Assembly: GCA_023079485.1 (NCBI GenBank)
Contig: CM041115.1
Span: forward strand, 46,528,156-46,592,155
Length of the DNA: 64,000 bases
Direction of reading: 5' to 3'
Origin: Archilochus colubris
Taxonomy: Eukaryota > Chordata > Aves > Apodiformes > Trochilidae
Position 1 is the stretch's first letter; each line of letters starts with the position of its first letter. A program made the position numbers and the translations under genes. Shown one piece after another: positions 25,748 through 51,205 of this stretch. The notes under the pieces are model-generated. The model searched no databases. It was given only the letters and a program-made list of their open reading frames with translations, and was not told the DNA's origin.

Positions 25748-27740
25748 CTTCCCTGATGTATACTGGAACTACAACACAGCAGAGAGGAAACAGTCCCAAA
25801 AGTTCCTGGAATGTGTCAAGGATAACTTCCTGAAACAGCTGGTGAGTGAACCAAGCAAGGAAGGTGTCCTGCTGGACTTACTCTTTGTGGATAGAGAAGG
25901 AGTGGTAGGAGATGGTTGGAGGTTGCCTTGGACACAGAGACCATGAAATGATAGAGTTCTCAACTTTTAGAGATGCTGGGAGGGAGGGCAGCAAAACTGC
26001 CACCCTAGACTTCTGAAGGGCAAATTTTAACTTGTTTAGAAGCCTGATCACCTGAATCCCTTGGGAGTCAGTTCTGAAGCATATACATGTCTAGGAAGGC
26101 TGCAAGCTCTTCAAGAAGTAAGTTTTGAAGGCACAGGAGCAGGAGCAGGCCATCCCCATGTCCTGTAAGGCAAGCCAGAGGCACAGAAAACCAGCCTGGC
26201 TGAACAGGGAGCTTTGGTTATCATTCAGGGAGAAAAAGAGAGCTTATGCCCTTTGGAGAAAGGGACAGACAACTCATAGTGACAAAAAAAATATTATGAG
26301 GTTATGCAGGGTGAGAATCAGAAGGGCTAGAGCCCAGCTAGTCCTGGTTGACTGGAGAGTACAAGCAGGCTGGAAATTAGCTGATGTAACTCCCGTGTAT
26401 AAGAGGGGACAGAAGGATGGTCTGGGAAATTACAGGCCTGTTTGTTTGACTTGAGTACCGGGGAAGGTGATGGAGCAGCTCATCCTGAATACCATTATGG
26501 GGTACATACAGAACAACCAGGTGATCTTGACCAGTCAGCATGGGTTCATGCAGGGCAGGTCCTGTTTGACTAATCTGATCTCTTATGACAGGGTGACCTG
26601 CTTATTGGACAAGGGAAGGGCTGTGGATGTTCTCTACCTTGACTTTAGCAAGGCTTTTGACACATTTTCCCACAGCATTCTCCTGGAGAAGTTGGCTGCT
26701 CATGGCTTGGATGTGCACACCCATCACTGGAAAAAAACTTTGGCCAGATCCAAAGAAGTGTGGCCAATGGAGTTAAATCCAGCTGGCACCCAGCCACAGG
26801 TGGTGTCTCCCAGGGCTCAGTGCTGGGGCTCTCCTGTTTAACATCTTTACTGGTGTTTTGGATGAGGGGACAGAGTGCACCCTCACTAAGTTCCCAGACA
26901 ACACCAACCTGGGTGGAAGCATCCATCTGCCTGAGGGTAGGGAAGCTCTGCAAAGGGATCTCCACAGGCTTGATCGATGGGCTGAAGCCAACTGTGTGAG
27001 TTTCAACAGTGTCAAATGTTGGGTCCTGCACTTGGGCTACAACAACCCCCAGCAGCCCTACAGGCTTGAAGACCTGCCCAAAAGAGGGACCTGAGGGTGC
27101 TCACTGACAGCAGAACTTGAGCCAGCAGTGTGCTCAAGTTGCCAAGAAGGCAAACAGCATCCTGGCCTGCATCAGGAACAGAGTGACCAGCAGGGCCAGG
27201 GAGATGATCTTACTCAGCCTTGGTGAGGCTGCAGCTCAAGTACTGTGTGCAGTTTTGGGCACCACAGTATGGGAAGGACATCGAGGTGTTGGAGAGGGTG
27301 CAGAGAAGGGCAAACAGATTGATGAGGGGTCTTCAGAACAGGTCTTATGATAGGAAGCTGAAGGAGATGGGGCTGTTCAGCATGGAGGAGATGGAGACAA
27401 GACCTTATTGCACTCTGCAACTACCTGGAAGGAGGTTGTACTGAGCAGGTGTTGGGCTCTTCTTGGGGACTAGTGATAGGACAAGAGGAAATGGTTTCAA
27501 CTTGTACCAGAGGAGGTTCAGATTAGATACTAGGAAAAATTTCTTCACCAAAATGGTGGTGAAGCATTAGAACAGGTTACCCAGGGAGGTGATGCAGAGT
27601 CACCATTCCTGGAGGTATTAAAAAAGCAGGTAGATGTGGTACTTTGCAAGATGATTTAGTGGTTAAGGTGGTGTAGGACTGATGGTTGGACACAATGATC
27701 TTAAAGGTCCTTTCCAACCATGATGAATCTCTGATTCTAA
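25748..27740 (+). mobile_element. older CR1, 3' part after nested insertion
   Basis: The older copy resumes exactly where it stopped: CCTGATGTATACTGGAACTAC encodes the PDVYWNYNTAE wording that follows the GDF motif. It continues through LECVKDNFLKQLVSEPSKEG, the linker PAWLNRELWL, then [47 protein letters not shown] and [14 protein letters not shown], and ends with GGTCCTTTCCAACC near 27,700-27,720. Between RVRIRRARAQL and the WKLADVTPVYKRG motif (about 26,340-26,365) a segment of roughly 150 codons normally found in CR1 is missing. Many frameshifts and stops make it inactive. Confidence 0.92.
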
Positions 27741-29935
27741 ATGTCTACGAATGGTCTGTGGCCAGAAATGCCCATCTCTCCCCTTCGATTATAAAGGTAG
27801 TCTTGCACCACCAGAGTAGGTGGATACTTACTACAAAGACCATGGCACCATCTGCTGCAGCTGGAAAAGGGCATGCAATGTGTCGGTCAAGGTATTTCTA
27901 GCAAACGAAGTATTAATGTCAGCTTAATGTCAGCATAGGAGGGTGGGATGAGACCTCCTGTGGAGCTCTTTGCACTCTGGAGCACTCCCTACCTTTCTGT
28001 TTAGTCAAGTCCAGAACAGGTGAATTCAAGCTGGGAGGGGGGCTGATGATCCCAACACTGGTTAGAGGGGTGGTCTGTCACCAGTGAAGTACCCAGAAGG
28101 ACTATGGTAGTTTAGCTTGGAAATGAGGGGTGTGAGAGAGGACAGGCAATAATGTCAGGCACAGCCACAGGATGTAAGGATCAGTCTCAGAAGAAACAGG
28201 AACACAGTGAGCAGAATTAAATTATGTGTGGAAGATAGAAGATAAGTAGGTATCCCAGGAATAAGACTTGAGGGTACTCTTGATTCAAGACTTTGGGTAG
28301 AGTAAATGTCATTGCAAAAAGAAATAAAATAATCTAGAAACCCACCCCCAAATAAACAACCCCCTAAAGAGGCAGGGTAAACATCAATGTGATATATAAT
28401 CAATTTATGGTTTACTTATGACTTATCTTTCCACAGCACAAGACTAGAATAGACTTAGCCTTCCATTCCAGTCTTTTGTTCATTATTACAAAAGATGCTG
28501 TACCTTTTGAAAACAGTTGCAACAAACAAATACTTGACCTTGCAGGAATAAAATGTACTTATGTCTATCCTATTCAGCTATGTCCCAAGATAGTCCAGGT
28601 CTCAGAAAGCTGATTTTCAATCAGCATAAATAAATTAGATTCTATGTATTGCTATATAGAGACATTCAAATTACATTCCTGAGGCAGATGCAGAAGCTGT
28701 GTTTCTTGCCATCATTTCATTTCACAGAAACAATTTCCTTGTAAGCAAAATCTAATATTTCAGCATGCAGAACAATATTATCTTGCATATAAGTGCAAAG
28801 ACATTGGTACTGATCGATTTCAATGTAAATTAAAACTTAAAAGATAGATATGCTGTTATATTGCGTTTCCTCAGTTTGTAAATCTGTCTACCACTTTTTG
28901 CAACACAGCACCTGCATCAGAGAAGAGTTTGACTGTTTGCCTGTTGAATATTCTGCCTCCTCTTAAAAGAGTATCCAAAAACAGACTGCAAAGCTCAAAC
29001 ATATGGGGAATGACTAGGTAATGAAAATGGCAAGACTTTACAACACCCTTAGAGAAGAAAAATGAAATTTGTGTAAATTATGTGTAGGCAATGCAGAGTG
29101 TAACAACAGATCATCTTTGCAGAAACTATGGGACATGGAAAACACAATCCACTGTTACTCCAAATAACCAATGAGCCCAGGACAGTGCCCTCATTATGTC
29201 CTTAGTTTACTCTTTTCTCAATTGGCATCTGCCCAGAGCAGGGAGAACTTCCCCAATATGGTTCTCTGCTGCTTACCCATCTACAGAGCTACACTTCTCT
29301 GTCATGTTTGTTATCTTTTTAGCAAATCAAAACATGTTCAGCAATTACTACATTTAGGCTAATACACTATACTCTATATTATTACACAAATGCAAACATA
29401 TACACTGTTGATCATGAGTGCATATTAAAAGAAAACAAACAAAAAACAAACCAAAAAAGCACACAAAAAAACCCAAAACCGAACCGAACCAAACAAAAAA
29501 CACCTCCTCTTTTTCTATTGAAAACTTTACAAACATGTACTTCTGAAGGATTTTTAATAATTATCTGTATTAACTGCTGTAAAACTCATAGAATATATTC
29601 CAGACTATGTATGCCGAAAATAAATCTTTTGGAATCAGGTGTATCCATATAAATTTGGATAAGCATAAGGATAAAGATTCATGAAGGTACATGCATGAAG
29701 GTACAATAGTCTAAAGAGTATCTCAGATAAACAAAAATGTGGAAATAGCTACACACCACAGTACCTCCAATGAGACAGATTTGGGTTTTGAAAACAAATT
29801 AAGTGTTCTCAGGTTCAGGTCCTAACATAAACTATTGTGATGCCTTCCAACACTATAACATTAAATAAAATGCATTCATCACACATGCTAGATCCTCACT
29901 AACAGTGGAAACCCACTAGTAAGTGACAATACAAA
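27741..29935. other. gene-free DNA
   Basis: No gene, RNA or clear transposon is recognised. An A/C-rich low-complexity patch of AAACAAACAAAAAAC type lies at 29,425-29,500. Confidence 0.5.
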
Positions 29936-29985
29936 GAAAATTGGTTAACTTGTATCACAGAGAAATTGGTTAACTTGTATCACAG
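29936..29985. repeat. 25-bp tandem duplication, two copies
   Basis: The words TTGGTTAACTTGTATCACAG occur identically at 29,941-29,960 and 29,966-29,985, each preceded by AGAAA-like sequence. The near identity suggests a recent slippage or duplication event. Confidence 0.9.
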
Positions 29986-30655
29986 GAAATACAGTCTTCA
30001 CAGAAACCACCAGCAAATACCAACTGATGTTGGTATGTTGTATCCAGTACTTTTCAACTGTGCAGAATACATCCAAAAGTGACATTTAAAATCCCTTTCA
30101 AAGATGTAACATATCCATGATGAAAAAAACCACAAACAAAAACCAAAAATTTGGATTAAAGTCCAGACCAGGACATCAGTTCCCTCTGCCTCATTTTTAC
30201 AACTCAGATGATAATGATGATGATGATGGGCAGAGTAAGAAGGACTTTTTTGTGAGTGTGAATTCACAGTTTGTTAGGTGTCCTGAAAACAACATAGGAA
30301 ATATGTTTTATTAGAACAAAGTTGTTTGTTTTTTCTCACTTTTTTCTCCTAGTGTTACAAAATCACAGAATATGGACAGAAGTATCACTTCTAACAGCGT
30401 TATAAACCTTCATACATTTTGCAGAGAAGCCTTGAAAAAAAAAGGGAAATTTATCCCTTATATTTAACCATATAATCACATGGATCAGAAGGATTCATGG
30501 ATACACTTATTTTAAATTATTCACAAAGCATGCATTCTTTCTCTTTTATACTCTCCAAAACTCTTCGAAGTCAGTAACACAGATCCTGGATCTGAATGCC
30601 TTAATACAGCCATGAATACATCTTCTTAGATAACAGTCTGTTCAGGCATGCAACT
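29986..30655. other. gene-free DNA with short GAT repeat
   Basis: A GATGATAATGATGATGATGATG microsatellite spans about 30,207-30,228. The ORFs on either strand across it are repeat-derived. Confidence 0.5.
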
Positions 30656-31905
30656 ACAGAATCACAGATCTGTCACAGTTGGAAAAGACCTCTAAGATCA
30701 CTGCATCCAACTCTCAACATCCCCCCCCCCTCCCCTCCCTTCAAGCAAAATATATACATCACTATCTGTATCACCCAATAAAGCATATCCTGAAGTGCCC
30801 CATATACAGTTTTTAAATACCTCCAGGGATGGTAACTCCACCACCAGTTCCAGGGTCTGACTACTCTCTCAGTGAGGAAATTCTTCCTTAGATTTAGTCT
30901 AAACCTCTCTTGGTCAACTTCATGCCATTTCCGCTAGTCCTGTCATTATTTACTTGAGAGTAGAGGCCAACATGCAGCTCCCTACAACCTCCTGTAGGTA
31001 GCTGTAGATAGCAACAAGATCTCTCAGCCTAATTCCCTCTTCCTAATTCCCAGTTCCCTCTTCCTCTCATAGGGCTTGTTCTCCAGACCCTTCACCAGCT
31101 TGGTTGCCCTTTTCTGAACTTGCTCTAACATCTCTATGTCTTTCCTATAGTGAGGGGTCCAGTACTGAACACAGCACTCAAGGTGCAGCCTCACCAGTGC
31201 ACAATCACTTCCCTTCTCCTGGCCACACTATTCCTGATACAAGCCAGGATGCTCTTGCCCTTCTTGGCTACCTGGGAGCACTGCTGGATCATATTAAGCC
31301 ACCTGTGAACCAGCACCCCTTTTCTGTCTGGCAGCTTTCCAGCCACTCGTCCACAAGCCTGTAGTCATCAGGGGTTGTTGTGACCAAAGTGCAAGACCCA
31401 GGAGTTTTCCTTGTTAAACCTCATTTTCTTGTCCTTGTCCCAGTGGGCCAGCCTCCCCAGGTCCCTTTGCAGAGCTTTCCTGGTCTTGAGGAGATCAACA
31501 CTCCCACCTAACATGGAGTCATGTGCAAACTCACTGAGGAAGCACTCACTCTCCTCATTTAGGTCATTAATGAAGATACTGAATAGGGCCATCCCCAAAA
31601 CTGAGCCCTCAGGAACACCATAGATGACCAGATGCCAATTGAATTTATCTCTGTTGACTACAATTCTCTGAGCCTGGCCACATAGCCAGTTTTTAACCCA
31701 ATGAAGAGTATACATGTCTATGCCATGAGCTGCCAGCTTCTCAAGGAAGATGTGGGAGATGGTAATAAAGGCTTTATTGAAGTCTGAGTAGACAACATCC
31801 ATGGCCTTCTCCTCATCCACTAGGTGGGTCACCTTGTCATCAGATGAAACCAGGCTGATCAAACACAAAATTATCTTATGAGCAGTTAATGTCTTTGATG
31901 GCAGC
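30656..31905 (-). mobile_element. CR1 LINE, minus strand, 5'-truncated
   Basis: On the minus strand the element begins near 31,905 inside the RT domain and ends near 30,656 with the reverse complement of a TTGGAAAAGACCTCTAAGATC..GTGATTCTGT end. A 179-codon open stretch (31,907 to 31,368) keeps DKVTHLVDEEKAMDVVYSDFNKAF, HWVKNWLCGQAQRIVVN, GVPEGSVLG, IFINDLNEESECFLSEFA and VLHFGHNNP. Beyond it the frame shifts but similarity continues through the LECCVQYW and [20 protein letters not shown] regions. A C10 run followed by TCCCCTCCC (30,721-30,740) interrupts the 3' untranslated part. It is inactive. Confidence 0.93.
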
Positions 31906-34900
31906 ACACAAAGAAAATACTACAAGTGATCCTAAGGCAGGGTACTATCCTGTGGTAGGTAGCTGCTGCTTTTTCTATCCATGAGGCTTCCCTTTTCTTT
32001 ATTTGATTAGGTTGCATACTGTAGACAAAATGAATCCCCAATTCATGTCCTTCAGCAGCGGAGCTGGAGGCAAAAATCTCATTGATGTCATATCTGCAGG
32101 TGAATTAACAATCCCAGTGCTTCAGGAACTCGTTTAGCAATGGAGTCTGTAATTTTTAAGGTGAAAAGAGAAAGGAAGACAAAACACACAGAATTCATAC
32201 TACATGTATTCTAGAAGATTCTGTCCTTTATTTTCTCTTGTAAGTTGACTTTACACTCTATAACAAACAGAGTAAATAAACTGTCTTGAAGGATCCAAAG
32301 CTATTGTAAGTCCAGAAGCATTATCACAGGACTAGATGCAGGGAAGTCTCTGGGGCCCCTTAATCCATGACAGTTCCCAAAGAAAAGGTAATATAATGCC
32401 ATTTCTTCTTAGTTGCATCATCCTTTAAGGCAAAGACAATGTGTAACTGGTTTGCTTAGCTTCTTGGCAATCTTTTCCAGCTTTTTTCAAGGGAACATCA
32501 CTAGACATTCTGGTCAGAAAACAGTATGGAGGCTTGGAGCTTCTCTAAAAAAAAAAGAAAAAAACAGTAATGAAATTATTATGCATAACATTTAATACCG
32601 TGTACTACTTGACTTCTTACTGTTCTTCATGCACACACTATAGATTGTTCTATAGAATATCCCCATTTATATGGCATGTCTGGTTATCATGAATGATAAG
32701 TCTGCAACAAACCTTCATATCTGGTGGAATTCTTCATAACTCCATGGAATTCAAGTGTCTGCTCAGTACAAGTGAAGAAGCCACTGTTAGATACCTAGTT
32801 TAAGAATGCTTTTCTCTGGTGTCTCAGCCAGTTTGTTCAGCTAAGAACTGCTCCTGGATAATGCCCAAGTGGTTTTGGAAATCAAGCATGTACTCTGCAC
32901 ATAGTAATTATATATTGTGTACATTTAATAATGCTACCAGTAATATATATTAATGTAAATAAGAACAGAATTTGGACCTAGACTGGTTCTGAGAGCAGTA
33001 CAAGAGTGGAGCACCCTTTGAAACTGTTCTAGACTTGTTTAGAGTGGCAAGCTCTTGTCTAGAGCTTGTTTAAATGAGGTGGCAATTCCAGCTTTCCCTT
33101 CACACTCCCTCTGTGCTTTCCGCTGAGGCTGCCCACTTTCTCAACCCTGTTCTGTCTGCAGCTTCCCGACTTCCCAACAGCTGAAGTTGTTAAACGCAAA
33201 GGGATGCAGCAAAAAACAAACACTGAAGATCACACATGGAAACAAAGTAACCATCAATCTATTTCCCAGGCTAATGATGGTGAAACCATTACAAAAGCCA
33301 ATTCACATTCCCTGCAATGTTCAGCATCCTCCCTTAACCTTGAACCCTCCTGGGCACTTTGCTTGTACATTATCTGTAGCGTAACAGGACTGCTTTTCTG
33401 CGATGTGTGCGTATTTCCGACAGAAATACACAACTATTTTCCATTTCTGAAAGAAATGAAACTGAAGAACTAACTGAAGAACCGTTTTATCTAACTGATC
33501 TATCTCCTATAGCTCTATTCTGGCTTGTATTCCTGTGCATATGAAAAAGAAGACACTTCAATCCTTACACTTTGCAGATTATCCCAGCCACCTTCCAATG
33601 CCCAAGCCTTTGCTAGACTACAGCTACCACAAGGGCACAAAACCTCGGTGTAGCTGGCTCCTATGAATCACACCAATCTCCTTATAGGGTCTGGCAGATT
33701 ACTTGCCCTTTTCTTAAACAGAGTCCCTGTAAGGATGGTGCCAGGGAAGAAAAAGACCTTCTCTGTCTGAGATCCATTTCAGGAGATTCCATCAGAGCTT
33801 ATGGATGATCAGACCCATGCACACACTTACTCATGCATTTTAACTTAGTTTAAATGTCAGAAGTTATTTTACAGCAAATTCTGCTTTGGAGTCCAAACCT
33901 TCAGGTGTGCAAGGAGCAAGGTACATCCAAGACAAAAAGTTGCTTCACCATCACAAAGCCAGATGCCAGTGCTCATGGAACAATAATGCAGGGGATGAAG
34001 ACTACTTTTCCTTCCTCCAGTAAATCTGTGTCTTCCATAGACAAACAAGGAACACCGTCAACAGCCGGCATGCAGCAAGTTATGTCTAGCTCTGTGTTCC
34101 TGCATGACTGGAATCTTCTGATGTAGTGCTGCACTCAGTGTATGGCTTATAAATTATTTCTGTAGTCGTAACAGGACAATTGTTGAAATGCTGCTCGTCA
34201 AATCACAGCAGAACATGCAACAATGAGCACCTGACTCACAACAGTATGTCATGCCCAATATCTCCAAGGAAAATGATGTTCTCACTGTAACACATTAAGC
34301 CATCTTCCTGTGGACCCCAGTCAACCCCCTTGTACACAATAGTTTTTTTCTTGCCTGAAGCTGCTTATGTTTGCAAGAACAATGCTGTAGCATCTAATGC
34401 CACATATCAGGCAGGCTGGGAAAGCAGAGCCTTTCTCCTGCTGGCCATGAGGTAGAAAGGCTGCAGGGAGGCAAACACTAGCAACATATATCAGAAATAC
34501 CATTCACGGTTGTATTTGGGTTGCATGAAATCAAACCTTGACTTCTTGAACTAACCTCAGATACATTTAAATATTTGCCCGTTCAGATGACCTGGACACT
34601 TGATCATTATGTGCACTGCAAGACATAATGCATTCTAAAGTTAGTCTCGCAGTGGTATGGTTTGCTTTTAGTGGAGTCAGGATACAACTGGATGTGACTC
34701 AAAAAGGGCTTAATTCTGCAAGTAAAGTATAAAGAAATATGTTATGACATTTAAGTAATCCAGAGTCTCAAAGATACATGCTTCACTGGTGAAATCATCT
34801 GCCTTACTGAAAAAGACCTGAAATAATAGGCATGTTCAGATGAAGCAGCTTGCCGAGGTCTGTGTCCTCAGTACAATCTTAATATAGCACTGAACACAAA

Positions 34901-35150
34901 AACTAATGAAAAAGCCGAAGATCACTAAACCTCATTTATGAGTGCCATGAGCAAAAACGAATTTGTATTTTACCAACCTTTCTTTATTTCACCAAGACAT
35001 AATTGGATGTTCGAAATGCTATAAATGTGGGATGAAACTACCAGTTCTTCTTAAAAAAAAAAAATAAAATTGTCGAGTTTGTAATTATAGAAATTTGGCG
35101 TATCATTTTGTGCAATTACTAAGTAACTACGAAACCTGATCGGAGAATGC
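31906..35150. other. gene-free DNA upstream of the VLDLR CpG island
   Basis: No exon, RNA or clear transposon is recognised. The ORFs of 60-90 codons at 33,187-33,473 and 33,854-34,126 lack any domain and look like chance. Regulatory elements for the downstream gene may lie here but cannot be identified by eye. Confidence 0.5.
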
Positions 35151-35257
35151 AGAAGTGATTTTTCTTCCTCAGGATCTGAAAGCTGCTACGAAGGGAGTGA
35201 AAAACCCGCAGGCATGTGCTCGTGGAGAGAGGGGGGGACGAGAAAAGGAGGAAAGGA

Positions 35258-35284
35258 GGGGGGACGGGGAGGGGGGGAGGTGGG
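35258..35284 (+). promoter_or_regulatory. putative G-quadruplex motif
   Basis: Four G tracts of 6, 4, 7 and 3 residues lie on the + strand at 35,258-35,263, 35,266-35,269, 35,271-35,277 and 35,282-35,284. Loops are 2, 1 and 4 nt. This satisfies the usual G3+N1-7 pattern. It sits about 700 bp upstream of the TATA-like box; a role in transcription is inference. Confidence 0.6.
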
Positions 35285-35609
35285 TGAGCACCAAATGGAA
35301 GAAACGCTTCTTTGGAGAAAACCATGCCTCGACGCGGATTTCGGCACGCCTCCCTGTGTCGCCAAGACCGGGGGGGCCCGCAACACCCTCTCCCCGCGGC
35401 GGGGCGCGGACCGCAGCACCAGCGCTTTGGTGAAGCAAGAGAAACAAAGCAGCCGCCACCCCCCACCCACCCCGCGCCCCCTCCACCGCCGGGGCTGCCT
35501 CCCGCCGGGGCTGCCCCGCAACGCCGCCCCGAGCCCAGGGGCTGGCACCGGGGTCGCGCCGCCTCGCGGAAGCAAGGCCGGGAGGGGGAGCGCGGGGGGC
35601 TCTGCCGGC

Positions 35610-35700
35610 GGCACGGCACGGCACGGCACGGCACCGCACGGCACAACACAACACAGCACGGCAGAGCACGGCACGGCACGGCACGGCACCGCGTCGCACC
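35610..35700. repeat. GGCAC pentamer array in promoter island
   Basis: The 5-nt unit GGCAC (CACGG/GCACG in other phases) repeats about 15 times, interrupted centrally by a GGCACAACACAACACAGCAC stretch and single-base variants. It is almost certainly length-polymorphic. On the minus strand the same array gives the alternating CCGTG/GTGCC units responsible for spurious Cys/Arg/Ala-rich ORFs. Confidence 0.9.
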
Positions 35701-35770
35701 GCCCCGCCGCAGCGCCACTCACCGCGTAAGCCGAGCCGAGCAGCGCCGAGCCGGGACGACTCCAGAGGAG

Positions 35771-35819
35771 CCGAGCCGAGCCGAGCCGAGCTGGGCCGGG
35801 CCGGGCCGGGCCGGGCTGG
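35771..35819. repeat. CCGAG to CCGGG pentamer array
   Basis: Four CCGAG units, one variant (CTGGG) and four CCGGG units follow one another about 135 bp upstream of the TATA-like box. Scattered CCGAG words also occur upstream from 35,730. The change from CCGAG to CCGGG within one phase suggests expansion from a common unit. Confidence 0.88.
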
Positions 35820-35912
35820 TGTGCAGGAGCGGCGAAGCGGCCGCAGGTGCGGCAGAGGAGGAAGCCGGGGCGGGCGGCGCTGGCGAGCCAACCGGGGCCC
35901 GGCGCGGCGCCG

Positions 35913-35919
35913 TGAGTCA
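35913..35919 (+). promoter_or_regulatory. VLDLR: consensus AP-1/TRE site (TGAGTCA)
   Basis: A perfect TGAGTCA heptamer lies 33 bp upstream of the TATA-like box. The position is plausible for a functional AP-1 family site. Actual binding is inferred. Confidence 0.5.
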
Positions 35920-35951
35920 CCAGCGGCCACGCAGGGCGGCCGGGCGGCTCC

Positions 35952-35958
35952 TATAAGA
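35952..35958 (+). promoter_or_regulatory. VLDLR: TATA-like box (TATAAGA)
   Basis: TATAAGA is the only AT-rich heptamer in this part of the CpG island and lies in GC-rich flanks, as TATA boxes often do. It predicts transcription start near 35,980-35,987, in the pyrimidine-rich CCGTCCATGTCTCCGTCCC segment. That would give a 5' UTR of about 110 nt before the chosen ATG. Confidence 0.55.
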
Positions 35959-35981
35959 GCGCCGCGGGGACACTCTCCCCC

Positions 35982-36094
35982 CGTCCATGTCTCCGTCCCT
36001 CTCCTCTCCTCGCCGCCTCTTCGACTGCCGCGCCTGCCTCTACGCCCGCCCTCCCCGCCTCTCCGCCCTCCCTCTCCCCGTTCCCGGAGCGGCG
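35982..36094 (+). other. VLDLR: predicted VLDLR 5' UTR
   Basis: The start is placed about 30 nt downstream of the TATA-like box. The segment is rich in C and T. An ATG at 35,987, in frame with the main start, lies so close to the predicted cap site that it would usually be skipped; its context (T at -3) is poor. Confidence 0.5.
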
Positions 36095-50597
<14,503 letters not shown>

Positions 50598-50856
50598 GCA
50601 CTGGATCATCGATCACTTCCGGTTTACTTGTGTTTTACACTCTATGGGGATAGTAACCAGGTTTGTGGCTGAAAGACTTCCTCCATTCTTGGAAGAAAGA
50701 AGACACTTTCTGTATGTATGGAACACTTATGTAAATATCTGTTTTATACAGATTAACAACAAACTGTAAATACGTGTCCACCACAATTCAGCTTTTGGTG
50801 GTAACCGTTTTATCAGCAACCCTTGGATTGGTCAGTCAGTAACATCACTGACCAAA

Positions 50857-50862
50857 AATAAA
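50857..50862 (+). terminator. VLDLR: proximal polyadenylation signal AATAAA
   Basis: AATAAA lies 260 nt after the stop. Cleavage 15-25 nt downstream would give a short 3' UTR form. Confidence 0.6.
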
Positions 50863-51175
50863 GCACTTTCCATAGAAAGCCATATTCCAGCCACAACTTG
50901 TAAAACCTGTACATATGTGTATAGGCCACTTGTAAATATTATTCTTGGAGAAAATCACTATAAAGCACTTTGAAATACTTCAAATGTAAATTATTGTTTT
51001 TCAGTGATTGGGGACAATGGCAATAGGAAAAAACGGGTTGCTATGATTGCCAAAAATTTATAAACATTATTTTGTATGTATGACTGAAACAATCTTGTCT
51101 GTTACCTCTCGGAGGTATACAGGTATGAATGCTCTTTAAGAAACCACTGTAAATCTCAAAAGAAGAGAAGGGCAA

Positions 51176-51181
51176 AATAAA
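51176..51181 (+). terminator. VLDLR: distal polyadenylation signal AATAAA
   Basis: AATAAA lies 579 nt after the stop, followed by a T-rich, GT-containing stretch (GAATTATTTGTCTC) suitable as a downstream element. It is the likely main 3' end, by position only. Confidence 0.55.
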
Positions 51182-51205
51182 AAAGTAAGCAGTTGAATTA
51201 TTTGT

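Larger units (their letters stand above)
50598..51205 (+). other. VLDLR: VLDLR 3' UTR
   Basis: AT-rich sequence after the stop with two AATAAA signals. The stretch around 50,940-51,010 (AAAGCACTTTGAAATACTT, AATGTAAATTATTG) is similar to wording I recall from mammalian VLDLR 3' UTRs, so the transcript probably extends past the first signal. The end is estimated 15-30 nt after the second. Confidence 0.6.

Noticed and set aside
26645..27031. 128-codon and 80-codon minus-strand ORFs
   Set aside because: They are antisense to CR1 RT wording on the + strand and carry no independent motif.
1..35000. Upstream neighbour gene such as SMARCA2 exons
   Set aside because: No bromodomain, helicase or other conserved exon wording with splice signals was found on either strand.
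35119..35956. Long overlapping ORFs of 170-250 codons on both strands
   Set aside because: They lie in the CpG island and pentamer arrays, have Cys/Arg/Ala/Pro-rich repeat translations, overlap on both strands in several frames and show no domain. Low stop frequency in GC-rich DNA explains them.
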